30,564 nt of DNA from JAKAGZ01 sp964412105 (GCA_964412105.1 CAYPNM010000036.1:1-30564), one strand, 5' to 3'. Positions 9,491 to 18,861 are shown, counted from the stretch's first letter. Made by a program: numbers and translations. The notes: a model not told the origin generated them from the sequence alone.

Positions 9491-9546
9491 TTCCCGATTG
9501 TCTTCTTAATAAATTAACTTACTTATTCATTAATTAGGAGCTTAAG

Positions 9547-10166
9547 ATGAGTGCCAAATTTAAACTGTTACTCCCCTTCTTGATTATTGCCGTATTGCTT
9601 GCCGGTAATTCCTTTGCTCAGAATCCGCCTTCACCTGTCAATAAGATTACATTAAAGGTTACACAATTGAAAGATGGTACGTGGANNNNNNNNNNNNNNN
9701 NNNNNNNNNNNNNNNNNNNNNNNNNNNNNNNNNNNNNNNNNNNNNNNNNNNNNNNNNNNNNNNNNNNNNNNNNNNNNNNNNNNNNTCACCTGTCAATAAG
9801 ATTACATTAAAGGTTACACAATTGAAAGATGGTACGTGGAAAGTGAAAGTCGATAGTATTAATGGTAAAAAAAATAATACTAACATTGATTCTGTTAAGG
9901 TAAATAAGAAAACGATGATTACGTGGGAAGTGGAAGGTACAGATGCATATTTCCAGTTCCCTGATAATATATTTGATAAGAAAGCTCCGGGCACAGATAC
10001 ACTTTCAGAAAATTATACGGTATTTGTTAAAGATGGACATAAACTCAAACTAAAAATAAAGGATGATGACAGCCTGGTGGGAAATACTTATATATATTCA
10101 ATATTTTGTATGAAGGGTAGAGTTTATGCTTGGGGCGATTCACCTCCTAAAATAATTGTAGATTAG
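9547..10166 (+). CDS. Small secreted protein of unknown function, interrupted by an assembly gap
   Basis: The N-terminus is a clear signal peptide (KFKLLLPFLIIAVLLAG then NSFAQ), so the product is exported. The gene contains 100 Ns (9686-9785). The 55 bases before the gap (9631-9685) are identical to the 55 bases after it (9786-9840). Collapsing these copies gives 465 bases, an uninterrupted frame of 154 codons plus stop. The mature part is mostly beta-strand with alternating hydrophobic residues: ITLKVTQLKDGTWKV, VNKKTMITWEVEG, AYFQFPDNIF, a single Cys in YSIFCMKG and the ending GDSPPKIIVD. This resembles a small immunoglobulin- or cupredoxin-like sandwich, but the usual His/Cys/Met copper ligands are not evident, so no function is assigned. 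AGGAG lies 6-11 bases upstream of the ATG. It follows a receptor kinase by 57 bases and may be linked to its extracytoplasmic part. Confidence 0.8.
9686..9785. other. Assembly gap (100 N)
   Basis: Exactly 100 unknown bases, a conventional placeholder length. Identical 55-base flanks on both sides suggest two contigs that overlap but were not merged, so the true gap is probably zero or negative in length. See the secreted-protein entry. Confidence 0.9.
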
Positions 10167-10241
10167 ATTGATAATAGGAGATAAGAAAAATAATTGAATT
10201 GTTGACTGAAACCTTTTTATCTATGTAAAAGAAATCTTAAA

Positions 10242-10268
10242 CGGGGGCAGATTGTTAATTTGCCCCCG
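10242..10268. terminator. Strong GC-rich hairpin between convergent genes
   Basis: CGGGGGCAGA (10242-10251) pairs with TTTGCCCCCG (10259-10268): ten base pairs including one G-T, with a 7-base loop. It lies 75 bases after the stop of the secreted-protein gene and 48 bases past the stop of the minus-strand HEAT gene. No long T-run follows on either strand, but the location suggests a shared bidirectional terminator. Confidence 0.7.
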
Positions 10269-10316
10269 GTAAAATGTTATACGATATTTAATGGGTTTCA
10301 GCAACACCACGAAAAG

Positions 10317-10727
10317 TTATTTCTTTGGTTCCTGGTTTGCCTGGTACATATCATAAAATATCTTGCACATGCTTCTTACCCATTCATTGCTGTCTTCGGT
10401 CATTGCGCCTTTAAGGGCGTATATCCCTCTCGGATCCCCAATTTTGTATAGAGAAAGGGCAGCCATAATCCTGGCTTCTGGCGCTTTATCCTTGTGAAGA
10501 ACATCCATCAATGGAATGACAGCTTTTCCACTTTCCCTCTCTCCCAGATAATAAGTGGCGCTGACTCTCAGGCCCATATTATCAGATTTTACGCCCTGCA
10601 AATAATTATCGTCTATTGCAGAGTCACTGATCTTGCGCAGGACTTTAAGCGAATCCTGGGAATAAATGGCCATGCTTGAAAACAATGCCAGTAAAATGGC
10701 AACAAGAACAATTCTGTTCAGTTTCAT
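10317..10727 (-). CDS. Secreted HEAT-repeat protein
   Basis: A 136-residue protein. The N-terminus has a signal peptide (KLNRIVLVAILLALFSSMAIYSQ), placing the protein in the periplasm or outside. The mature part is helical, with HEAT-type units: NMGLRVSATYYLGERESGKAVIPLMDVL, ARIMAALSLYKIGDPRGIYALKGAM and DSNEWVRSMCKIFYDMY. HEAT repeats usually act as protein-binding scaffolds; no catalytic residues are visible. GGAGAG lies about 5 bases before the ATG. The gene is a lone minus-strand gene, convergent with the secreted-protein gene at 9547 and divergent from the kinase at 11043. Specific role unknown. Confidence 0.85.
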   Translation of the reverse strand: MKLNRIVLVAILLALFSSMAIYSQDSLKVLRKISDSAIDDNYLQGVKSDNMGLRVSATYYLGERESGKAVIPLMDVLHKDKAPEARIMAALSLYKIGDPRGIYALKGAMTEDSNEWVRSMCKIFYDMYQANQEPKK

Positions 10728-11042
10728 AAGCTCTCCAATTATTTTAGTGAGAAAAATTGAATAGGCAGGCGAATAAGGTCAAATAATAAGTTGCCTCGCC
10801 ATGAAATTGATAAATTAATTACAAATAAGCAAGAAAAATTTATAATATTTTAATTATAGGTATCATTCCCATTATTGCTTTGGAAATTGTGTTGAGAATT
10901 CATACAAAAATTTTAATTGCCTTAACGGCACTAATTGTTTATGTTATTACTACTGATTAATGGATGACCATTTCTTCAATCAGTCTAAGCCTATATATCT
11001 GAATTATAAAATTTACTTAGTTTTAATCCTTAAGGTAACCTT
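10728..11042. other. Divergent intergenic region, 315 bp
   Basis: This region separates the minus-strand HEAT gene from the plus-strand kinase and must hold promoters for both. It is AT-rich. Near the kinase start it contains CCTTAAGG and the overlapping odd palindrome AAGGT-A-ACCTT, which includes the likely ribosome binding site AAGG. No RNA gene, repeat or clear promoter pair is recognised. Confidence 0.4.
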
Positions 11043-13799
11043 ATGATAAGTGAGACTATACTTCATTATAAAATAATTGAGAAACTTGGTGAGGGCGGTA
11101 TGGGTGAGGTCTTCAAAGCGCAGGATACTAAACTTGACCGCTTTGTTGCGCTAAAGTTCCTTCCCTCTCAATTCACTGCAACAGACGAGGAGAAAGCGCG
11201 CTTCATCCAGGAGGCAAAAGCTGCTTCTGCGATGAATCATCCAAACGTCTGCACAATTTACGACATACAGGAGAACAACGGGCAGCTTTTCATCGTGATG
11301 GAATTTATTGATGGTGTGACACTCAGAAACAACAAGCAACCATTATCAGAAAAGAGAATTCTTGACATAGGTGTTCAAGTTGCTGAGGGATTAGGCGCAG
11401 CACACGAAAAAGGGATTGTTCACCGCGATATAAAACCTGAAAACATAATGATACGCAAAGATGGCATTGTACAGATTATGGATTTCGGTCTCGCTAAGCT
11501 TTACACTTCAAGCAACGCAAGCCGATTGACAAAAGCCGGCACAACAATGGGGACAATGGGTTATATGTCACCCGAACAGGTGCAGGGACTTGATGTAGAT
11601 CATCGCACAGATATCTTTTCTCTCGGCGTAGTGCTTTACGAACTGCTGGCAGGTGAATCTCCCTTCAAAGGAATGCACGAAACCGCCATAATGTATGAAA
11701 TCGTAAATGTTGATGCGCCGCCGATTGCTACTGTAAAGGAAGGAATTGATCCGCAGCTCGACGGAATAATTCTCGAGTGTCTTGAAAAAGAAAAGGATGA
11801 AAGATTCCAGTCCGCAAAAGAGCTTGCAAAGAATTTAAGAAAAATACAGCGCGCGCTTACTTCCGGAAGAACAAGCAGAATGTACAGCGTAAACTCCCAG
11901 GCATACAATGCACGAAGCGGACAAACAACTGCCTCAAATGTGCAGGCTAAAACTTCGCTTGGTGATATTCCCGTTAAAAATGTATTCAGAAACATCTTTT
12001 ACAATCCGAAATTATTCTGGTCCGCTGCAGCATTATTATTTATAGCTGTAATATTACTTCTGGTATTTTCTGTATTCAACAAAACAGAAGTTGAAGTTCA
12101 GGAGATAAAGGCTTCGGTCATTCCTCCGCATGGGATCAATTATGATAATAGTTTAGGGAGTAATCTGACAATTTCTCCCGATGGGAAATACATATCATTT
12201 ATCGGAACTGATTCAACCGGAGCATCTAAATTATGGGTAAGGCCTGTTAATTCACTGACAGCCCGGCCGTTAACAAATGCTTCCCAAGGTGCTTACCCCT
12301 TCTGGTCTCCTGACAGTAAGAACCTTGCCTATTTTTACAATGGTAAATTAATGAAAATTTCGCTCGATGCCGGAACATCGCTGCCTGTTTGTGATATTTC
12401 TACCGGAAGAGGCGGTTCCTGGAGCAGGAACGGAACAATTATTCTTTCACCTGATGCAGCCGGAGGAATTTTTAAAGTCCCTTCGTCAGGAGGAAAGCCC
12501 GAAGAGATTATTAGGACGGATACTTCAAATAAAAATCAAAGTCTGAGATGGGAATACTTTTTGCCTGATGGAGATCATTTTCTTTATTCAATAGAAAACA
12601 GCGCCACCGGGTCTTCTGCCCCGGATGCAATTTATCTTTCATCATTAAGTGATACAAAGTCAAGAAAATTAATTGATGCTTCATCAAACTGCCAGTATGC
12701 AAACGGCTTTCTATTGTTTGTGCGGCAGGGTATTTTGCTTGCACAAAAATTTGATCCTGATAAACTTGAGATCGAAGGAGAAGCAATGCCGCTTGCTGAG
12801 AATATACAATACTATGATCTTAGAATTGTCGGAACTTTTGCTGCTTCACAAAACGGAAAACTTGTTTACCTTAATGAAAGTCAGACTAATGTAAGCACAG
12901 TTATTCTGGATAAAAACGGGAAAGAGATAAAAAAACTTCTTGATCAAAAGCCCATGTACTACATTGATTTTTCCCAGGATGGTAATAAAGTAGTCTATGA
13001 TGTTTATGACCAGAATGAAAAAAATATTGATGTGTGGACCTACGACCTAATTAGAAACGTTTCAACGAGACTTACATTCAGTAAAGATCCTGACATAGTT
13101 CCTATCTTTACAAAAGATGGTAAAAATGTAATTTATACTGCGAGTACGAGCGGTGGGATTAATAATTCATATATAAAAAATTCCGACGGTTCAGGAGAAG
13201 CAAAACTTTTATATAAATTCAAATCTCCAAGTGCAGCCCTGGATGTTTCTCCTGATGGTAATTATATCGCTTATATGTCTCTGAATTCAACAGGTAATTC
13301 AAGCGCTTGGGATATTTTATTACTCAATCGAAAGGATGGAGGAAAAATTGTCCCTTTGCTTACCAAAAATTATAATGAACAATTCCCGCAGTTCTCGCCG
13401 GATATGAAATGGATGGCTTATCAATCGGATGAATCAGGGAAATACCAGGTATACATTATTCCTTTTAATCCGGACAATCCGAATTCAGGAGCAGGCGGTA
13501 AATGGCAAATATCAGTTGATGGCGGCACGAGCCCTATATGGATGAATAATGGGAAAAGTGTTTATTACTCTACACCGGACAACAAATTATTGGGAGTTGA
13601 TGTAAACCAAAAGGGTGCAACTATTTCACCGGGAAAACCTTATACAGTTTTTGATCCCGGGAATGCTAATATCACCCGGATTTATGATATTAATAAAGCG
13701 GGCACAGAGATACTTGCAACAGTTCCAAACGGACAGAAAATTAATTCAGTTTTAACCTTGGTAGCCAACTGGCAGAAAGGGCTTGAGAATAAGAAATAA
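11043..13799 (+). CDS. Ser/Thr protein kinase with TM anchor and PD40 propeller
   Basis: A 918-residue protein. Kinase domain about 8-270: GEGGMGEVF (16-24), Lys38 in VALK, Glu57, HRDIKPEN with Asp129, DFG at 147-149, GYMSPEQ at 173-179. A Ser/Thr/Gln-rich linker (270-320) leads to a single hydrophobic segment at about 324-346. The rest is a PD40/TolB-type propeller with repeated [IFV]SPD[GS]K strands (ISPDGKYISFIG, WSPDSKNLAYF, VSPDGNYIAYM, FSPDMKWMAYQSDE). Kinase and propeller should lie on opposite sides of the membrane. In an 80-residue stretch from the glycine-loop Met, 72 residues match the kinase at the left edge of the window, whereas the propeller halves differ much more. The family N-terminus MISETILHYK fixes the start. 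The next gene, a secreted Asp-box protein, starts 153 bases downstream after a terminator-like repeat. Confidence 0.94.
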   Translation: MISETILHYKIIEKLGEGGMGEVFKAQDTKLDRFVALKFLPSQFTATDEEKARFIQEAKAASAMNHPNVCTIYDIQENNGQLFIVMEFIDGVTLRNNKQPLSEKRILDIGVQVAEGLGAAHEKGIVHRDIKPENIMIRKDGIVQIMDFGLAKLYTSSNASRLTKAGTTMGTMGYMSPEQVQGLDVDHRTDIFSLGVVLYELLAGESPFKGMHETAIMYEIVNVDAPPIATVKEGIDPQLDGIILECLEKEKDERFQSAKELAKNLRKIQRALTSGRTSRMYSVNSQAYNARSGQTTASNVQAKTSLGDIPVKNVFRNIFYNPKLFWSAAALLFIAVILLLVFSVFNKTEVEVQEIKASVIPPHGINYDNSLGSNLTISPDGKYISFIGTDSTGASKLWVRPVNSLTARPLTNASQGAYPFWSPDSKNLAYFYNGKLMKISLDAGTSLPVCDISTGRGGSWSRNGTIILSPDAAGGIFKVPSSGGKPEEIIRTDTSNKNQSLRWEYFLPDGDHFLYSIENSATGSSAPDAIYLSSLSDTKSRKLIDASSNCQYANGFLLFVRQGILLAQKFDPDKLEIEGEAMPLAENIQYYDLRIVGTFAASQNGKLVYLNESQTNVSTVILDKNGKEIKKLLDQKPMYYIDFSQDGNKVVYDVYDQNEKNIDVWTYDLIRNVSTRLTFSKDPDIVPIFTKDGKNVIYTASTSGGINNSYIKNSDGSGEAKLLYKFKSPSAALDVSPDGNYIAYMSLNSTGNSSAWDILLLNRKDGGKIVPLLTKNYNEQFPQFSPDMKWMAYQSDESGKYQVYIIPFNPDNPNSGAGGKWQISVDGGTSPIWMNNGKSVYYSTPDNKLLGVDVNQKGATISPGKPYTVFDPGNANITRIYDINKAGTEILATVPNGQKINSVLTLVANWQKGLENKK

Positions 13800-13843
13800 A
13801 AAAGATGTCATTGAGTCCCGACTTGCAGGGACCAGAATCTTTT
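13800..13843. repeat. Terminator-like intergenic repeat after the kinase
   Basis: AAAAGAT (13800-13806) pairs with ATCTTTT (13837-13843). An inner stem pairs GTCCC (13815-13819) with GGGAC (13828-13832). It begins immediately after the kinase stop and ends in a short T-run, so it can act as a terminator. The TGTCATTGAGTCCCG...ATCTTTT layout resembles a hairpin repeat common between genes in Bacteroidota-related genomes; that link is from memory. Confidence 0.6.
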
Positions 13844-13952
13844 ACTCTAATTTTCATATTGAGGGCTTCTCCATTATATCGCCAATGTATAATTTATTTC
13901 AATTATTCATTAGTCTTTATATATTATTGCTTATAACTTATCAGGAAAAAAT

Positions 13953-16900
13953 ATGAAACGCCTTTTCTCACTTACCTTGGTAATTATTTTTTTAACTTCA
14001 CTCTTCCTGCCGGCACAGGTAGAAAACAAGAATGAAAGTAATGCGGGATTAAATAAACTTTCCGACAGCACTTATAATTCAATGCGCTGGCGTATGATAG
14101 GACCTTTCCGTGGAGGAAGGACACTCGCAGCATCAGGTATCCCTGGTAATCCGGATACATTCTATTTCGGTGCAGTCGACGGTGGTGTATGGAGAACTAC
14201 AAACGCTGGGGTAACGTGGGTTCCCCTGACAGATGGACAAGCAAATCCATCAATCGGCGCACTTGCAATTGCCCCTTCAAATGAAAAAATAATTTATATC
14301 GGTACAGGTGAGGCGGATATGCGTTCCGATATTACCTATGGAACCGGAGTTTATAAATCGACGGATGGGGGCGATAACTGGACTCATATTGGATTGGAAG
14401 ATACTAGACACATCGGTAAGGTTTTAATCGATCCGAAAAATCCTGATGTAGTTTTCGTTGCAGCACTGGGACATGCTTATGGATCTAATAATGAGCGCGG
14501 TGTTTTCAAATCAACTGATGGAGGAAAAACCTGGAATAAAGTTTTATATAAAAATGATGAGACAGGTGCGGTGGATCTTTCATGGGATACTGCAAATACA
14601 AATATAATCTATGCAACAATGTGGCAGGCCAGAAGAACTCCCTGGAGCCAGTATCCCCCAAATGAAGGTCCGGGAAGTGGACTTTATAAATCAACTGACA
14701 ATGGAAATACTTGGAATGAAATTAAAGGCAACGGCTTCCCTGAAGATTCACTTGGAAGAATCGGTGTTGCCGTTGTAAATGGATCAAATGGGAATAAATT
14801 ATTTGCTCTTGTGGAATCCCTGGGAAAAGAATCGGGTTTGTATTATTCAAACGACGGCGGTCAAACATGGGAATTGAGAAGCACAAATCCGAATATTACC
14901 ACAAGGATGTGGTATTTCGGAAGAGTATTTATTGATCCGGCTAATCCTGAAATCGTATATGTCCCCAATCGTTCTGTATTCCGTTCGGAAGATGGTGGAA
15001 AAACTTTTACTGCTATTAAAGGTTCGCCCGGCGGTGATGATTATCATTATATCTGGATAGATCCGGAAAATCATAACAGATTAATTGAAGCAGCGGATCA
15101 GGGCGCTGCTGTAAGTCTGGACTACGGAAAAACGTGGAGCAGCTGGTATAATCAACCTACAGCACAATTCTACCACATCAGCGTTGACAATCAATTTCCC
15201 TATCGCATTTATGGAGCGCAGCAGGATTGCGGTACAGTTTCAATCACCAGCCGAAGCGATTATGGACAAATTTCATTCAGGGACTGGCATTCGATCGGCG
15301 CCGGTGAAGCCGGTTATATTGCGCCTGACCCTAAGAATCCTAACATAATTTTTGGGGGAAATACCTACGGCGGCTTGTTTCGATACGATAATGTTACAGG
15401 ACAATCACACGTCGTGGAACCCTGGCTGCTTGCATCATTTATGACTCCTATGTCGCAGCGCAAATACCGTTTCACTTGGACGTCGCCCATTGGTTTTGAT
15501 CCGCATAATGGAAGTGATTTATACTTTGGATCCCAATATTTATTGCGCACTACTAATGGAGGACTGAGCTGGCAGAAAATAAGTCCGGATTTAACAGGCG
15601 CTGATAAAAATATTAAAGATGATACTTCTCCACTCACAGTTGATAACGCTTCCGCTCGTGGTTTGGGAGTAATTTATTCATTTTCATTCTCTCCGGTTAA
15701 ATCCGGTATAATCTGGATTGGTACCGATGATGGTAAAATACAACTAACTGAAGACGGTGGTAAGCACTGGAAAGATGTGACGCCAAAACAGCTTGAACCT
15801 TGGAGCAAAATAAGCATTATCGATGCTTCGCCGTTTGATACTAAAACTGCTTATGCAGCAGTCGACAGGCATAGACTTAATGATTTCAAACCTTACATTT
15901 ATAAAACTACTGATAGTGGCAAAAACTGGAAACTGATCAGTAACGGAATTCCCGATCTATCTTTTGTAAGAGCAGTACGTTCGGATCCTAAAAAGGAAGG
16001 ACTTCTATACGCAGGGACTGAAACTGGCGTATTCATTTCATTTAATGATGGACAAAACTGGCAGCCATTACAGTTGAACCTTCCGACAGTTTCTGTTCGA
16101 GATATTGCAGTTCACGAAAATGATTTAATAGCGGCAACTCACGGAAGATCTTTTTGGATCCTGGATGATCTTACACCACTCAGACAAATGGATGCTGACG
16201 TCTTGAAATCAAATACAAAACTATTAGCTCCTGAAACTGCAATTAGGATCAGACGAAGCGAGAACACTGATACCCCCCTGCCGCCTGAGACACCGCTTGG
16301 ACAAAATCCTCCGGCCGGAGCAATAATTAATTATTACTTGGCAAAAAATATTTCAAGCGAAATAACATTAGATATTTATGACAAAGCGGGCACGCTTATC
16401 AGGCATTATTCAAGTAATGATAAAGAAGTTCCACCTTCTTCACAGCCATATTTTATGCTTGAATGGCTGCCTGCATTTAAACCATTAACGACACATGCAG
16501 GCCTAAATAGGTTTGTATGGGACCTTCACTATCCATCCCCACCGGCGGAATATAATTATTACAGTATGAAAGCAGACGTTTATGATGGATCTATTGAAGA
16601 ACCGGAAGGTCCGATGGCTTTACCCGGCAAATACAAGATAGTTTTAACTTTAGAAGGAAAAACCTATTCACAGCATTTGGATCTGAAAATGGACCCGCGT
16701 GTTAAGGTTTCTGAAAAGGCTTTGAAGGATCAGCTTAATCTGGGACTCGAAATCTGGAACGCTTCTGCAGTGAATAATAATTTGAGATCAATCCTTTCAT
16801 CGATTGCAAAGCAGTTAACCATAATTAAGGCTGATAATAACACAGAACTAATTACAAAATTGGATAGCTTAAAGGGAAAAATTAATGATCTGCAAAAATT

Positions 16901-17141
16901 GCTGGGAGGCTCTGACCCGGCAAATCTGGAAACTGCCGTATTCAGCGCCGATCGTGAACCGACCAGACAGATGAGAGAAGGCTTTAATGAGCAAAACGAT
17001 AAAATTAAATCGGCAGTGAAGGAATGGGACACTTTAAAGGGAAAAGACATTAAAGAATTGAACAGGATATTAAAAGCATCAGGTCTGCATCCCTTAATTC
17101 TGACAGGGGAAAAAACTGACCATTATAATTTGATAAATTAA
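13953..17141 (+). CDS. Large secreted VPS10/sortilin-like Asp-box (BNR) propeller protein
   Basis: A 1062-residue protein with a signal peptide (MKRLFSLTLVIIFLTSLFLPAQ). At least eight Asp-box turns of the form S/T-x-[DN]-x-G-x-[TSN]-[WF] are visible, at about residues 136, 187, 247, 299, 345, 533, 599 and 652 (for example STDGGDNW, STDGGKTW, TEDGGKHW), with another degenerate one in SFNDGQNW. They mark a large, probably double, beta-propeller of the VPS10/sortilin type, often annotated as glycosyl hydrolase. Such proteins are not proven glycosidases and no sialidase Arg triad is evident. The C-terminal third contains GLNRFVWDLHYPSPP, a beta domain and a helical region (about 920-1040) typical of long bacterial members. 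Start supported by AGGAAAAAAT upstream. It is monocistronic or weakly linked to the kinase before it. Confidence 0.88.
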   Translation: MKRLFSLTLVIIFLTSLFLPAQVENKNESNAGLNKLSDSTYNSMRWRMIGPFRGGRTLAASGIPGNPDTFYFGAVDGGVWRTTNAGVTWVPLTDGQANPSIGALAIAPSNEKIIYIGTGEADMRSDITYGTGVYKSTDGGDNWTHIGLEDTRHIGKVLIDPKNPDVVFVAALGHAYGSNNERGVFKSTDGGKTWNKVLYKNDETGAVDLSWDTANTNIIYATMWQARRTPWSQYPPNEGPGSGLYKSTDNGNTWNEIKGNGFPEDSLGRIGVAVVNGSNGNKLFALVESLGKESGLYYSNDGGQTWELRSTNPNITTRMWYFGRVFIDPANPEIVYVPNRSVFRSEDGGKTFTAIKGSPGGDDYHYIWIDPENHNRLIEAADQGAAVSLDYGKTWSSWYNQPTAQFYHISVDNQFPYRIYGAQQDCGTVSITSRSDYGQISFRDWHSIGAGEAGYIAPDPKNPNIIFGGNTYGGLFRYDNVTGQSHVVEPWLLASFMTPMSQRKYRFTWTSPIGFDPHNGSDLYFGSQYLLRTTNGGLSWQKISPDLTGADKNIKDDTSPLTVDNASARGLGVIYSFSFSPVKSGIIWIGTDDGKIQLTEDGGKHWKDVTPKQLEPWSKISIIDASPFDTKTAYAAVDRHRLNDFKPYIYKTTDSGKNWKLISNGIPDLSFVRAVRSDPKKEGLLYAGTETGVFISFNDGQNWQPLQLNLPTVSVRDIAVHENDLIAATHGRSFWILDDLTPLRQMDADVLKSNTKLLAPETAIRIRRSENTDTPLPPETPLGQNPPAGAIINYYLAKNISSEITLDIYDKAGTLIRHYSSNDKEVPPSSQPYFMLEWLPAFKPLTTHAGLNRFVWDLHYPSPPAEYNYYSMKADVYDGSIEEPEGPMALPGKYKIVLTLEGKTYSQHLDLKMDPRVKVSEKALKDQLNLGLEIWNASAVNNNLRSILSSIAKQLTIIKADNNTELITKLDSLKGKINDLQKLLGGSDPANLETAVFSADREPTRQMREGFNEQNDKIKSAVKEWDTLKGKDIKELNRILKASGLHPLILTGEKTDHYNLIN

Positions 17142-17469
17142 ATCCTTGAATTGCTTTTGAGACAATCAGAAAGTCCGTAAGTGATTCTGGAATTTTGAAT
17201 TATTACAATCTTAATTGTTGATTGGTAATTTTAGAGAGAAAGCTATAGAATAAAAAAAGCAATTGTTTTTCTCCATTCACTTTAGTAACGTATACGTTAT
17301 AGGAAATAGGTAGCCTAAAGTTCCTTAGCATTATCTAACTGATTACCCGTTAGTTCATTTTAGCTAAATAAAGCTATATAAAATAATAGCTTATTATTTA
17401 ATGCTATTAGCTCTTAAAATTTCATAATTCAAATAATTTATTCATCAAAATTAATAATAGAGGGTCATT
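17142..17469. other. 328-bp gene-free region upstream of the FAD oxidase
   Basis: No ORF is credible here. The region contains the 14-base perfect palindrome listed below and, closer to the oxidase gene, a 7-base inverted repeat TAATAGC (17384-17390) / GCTATTA (17403-17409) with a 12-base loop. Several AGCT-containing short repeats lie nearby. No clear terminator for the preceding gene is seen. Confidence 0.4.
17286..17299. promoter_or_regulatory. 14-bp perfect palindrome, candidate operator
   Basis: TAACGTATACGTTA is a perfect palindrome, 171 bases before the oxidase start. It is more GC-containing than its surroundings and of the size bound by dimeric repressors. No regulator gene lies next to it, so its identity as an operator is inference. 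Confidence 0.35.
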
Positions 17470-18861
17470 ATGATTAATGAAACATCCATTGAGCAATTTA
17501 AAGGAAGCTTGAAAGGACAGTTAATAAATTCCAAAGATGCCGACTATGAAGAAGCTAGAAAAGTCTGGAACGGGATGATAGATAAACACCCGCTGATGAT
17601 CATCAGATGTGCAAACGAGGATGATGTAGTAAAAGCGGTTAATTTTGCACGAAATAATAAGCTCGAGACAGCTGTTCGTGGGGGCGGTCACAACGTTGTA
17701 GGATTTTCAACCTGCGATGATGGAATCGTAATTGATCTTTCTCCAATGAAAAAAATTGAAATTGACAAGAATTCTCAGACTGTAAAGGCACAGGCAGGGC
17801 TTACATGGGGTGAGTTTGATAAGGCCACACAGGAACAGGGATTAGCTACTACAGGAGGACTTGTTTCTACTACAGGAGTTGCAGGTTTTACTCTTGGGGG
17901 CGGTTTCGGTTGGCTTGTTAGAAAACTTGGAATGACAATTGACAATCTTCTCTCGGTTGAAATGATTCTTGCAAATGGCAACCGCATCACAGCAAGTCCT
18001 ACTGAGAATCCGGATCTTTTCTGGGGAGTAAGAGGTGGCGGTGGGAATTTTGGAATAGTTACCTCGTTTACTTTCAAACTTCATCCTGTCGGTCCAAATG
18101 TTTATGGTGGTGCCCTTTTTTATCCTGTCTCCAAAGCAAAAGAATTACTTCAGTTTTATAATAAATGGACACAATCTTTGCCGGATGAATTATCGACTAT
18201 GACCGCTTTCCTTACGGCCCCTCCGGAGCCTTTTATTCCAAAGGAATTGGTCGGCACACAAATGATTGCTGTAGCTCTTTGCTGTATTGGTGAAAAAGAT
18301 GAAGGCGATAAATTGCTCAAACCATTGCGCGATTTTATGCAGCCGTCAGTAGATGTGGCTGGGCCAATACCATATGTGGCGTTACAGGGAATGTTCGATG
18401 CCACCGCCCCAAAAGGAATACACTCTTATTGGAGGACGCATTATTTCACTGAGCTAAGTGATAATACCATCAACACACTTATTGACCAGGTCTCAAATTT
18501 AAAAAATCTCTCACCTTTCAGTGCGGTACATATACATCACTGGGAAGGAGCAATTAACCGTGTCAAATCGGAGGATGCAGCATTCTCTCACAGGGATGCT
18601 CGTTTTGTTATGAATATAGTCGGTAACTGGATGACTGAAGATGACCCCGATAAGCACATCGGTTGGGTGCGGAATTCTTCTGACGCAGTTAAGCAATTCT
18701 CTACCGGTAAATTATATCTGAATTTTATAGCCGATACTGGTGAGGACAAAGTAATGGCTGCTTATGGCAAGGATAAATATGAGAAGCTTGTTCAGCTGAA
18801 AAATAAATACGACCCTGAAAATTTATTCCACCTGAACCAAAATATAAAGCCGTCAGCTTGA
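17470..18861 (+). CDS. FAD-linked oxidase of the berberine-bridge (BBE-like) family
   Basis: A 463-residue protein of normal family length. The FAD_binding_4 domain (about 35-215) has RGGGHNVVGFS, where His74 is the expected 8-alpha-histidyl FAD attachment residue, and TTGVAGFTLGGGFGWLVRK (134-152). The Cys that gives a second covalent link in plant BBE-type enzymes is absent; the aligned segment reads GGLVSTTGV, so FAD is probably held through His only. The C-terminal BBE domain ends with YDPENLFHLNQNI. Such enzymes oxidise sugars, alcohols or secondary metabolites with O2 or another acceptor; the substrate cannot be predicted. No signal peptide. AGAGGG lies just upstream of the ATG. The gene stands alone and converges with the patatin operon. 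Confidence 0.92.
   Translation: MINETSIEQFKGSLKGQLINSKDADYEEARKVWNGMIDKHPLMIIRCANEDDVVKAVNFARNNKLETAVRGGGHNVVGFSTCDDGIVIDLSPMKKIEIDKNSQTVKAQAGLTWGEFDKATQEQGLATTGGLVSTTGVAGFTLGGGFGWLVRKLGMTIDNLLSVEMILANGNRITASPTENPDLFWGVRGGGGNFGIVTSFTFKLHPVGPNVYGGALFYPVSKAKELLQFYNKWTQSLPDELSTMTAFLTAPPEPFIPKELVGTQMIAVALCCIGEKDEGDKLLKPLRDFMQPSVDVAGPIPYVALQGMFDATAPKGIHSYWRTHYFTELSDNTINTLIDQVSNLKNLSPFSAVHIHHWEGAINRVKSEDAAFSHRDARFVMNIVGNWMTEDDPDKHIGWVRNSSDAVKQFSTGKLYLNFIADTGEDKVMAAYGKDKYEKLVQLKNKYDPENLFHLNQNIKPSA

Noticed and set aside
9631..9840. 55-base direct repeat as a possible real tandem duplication or start of a repeat array
   Set aside because: The copies are fully identical and abut exactly on a 100-N spacer, the hallmark of an unmerged contig overlap; collapsing them restores the reading frame.
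9659..9994. Minus-strand ORF running through the N gap
   Set aside because: It exists only because Ns do not create stops, and it is antisense to the secreted-protein gene, which has a signal peptide, ribosome binding site and consistent frame.
10260..10679. Two plus-strand ORFs opposite the HEAT gene
   Set aside because: They are shadows of the minus-strand HEAT gene, which has a signal peptide and repeat pattern; the first begins inside the terminator hairpin.
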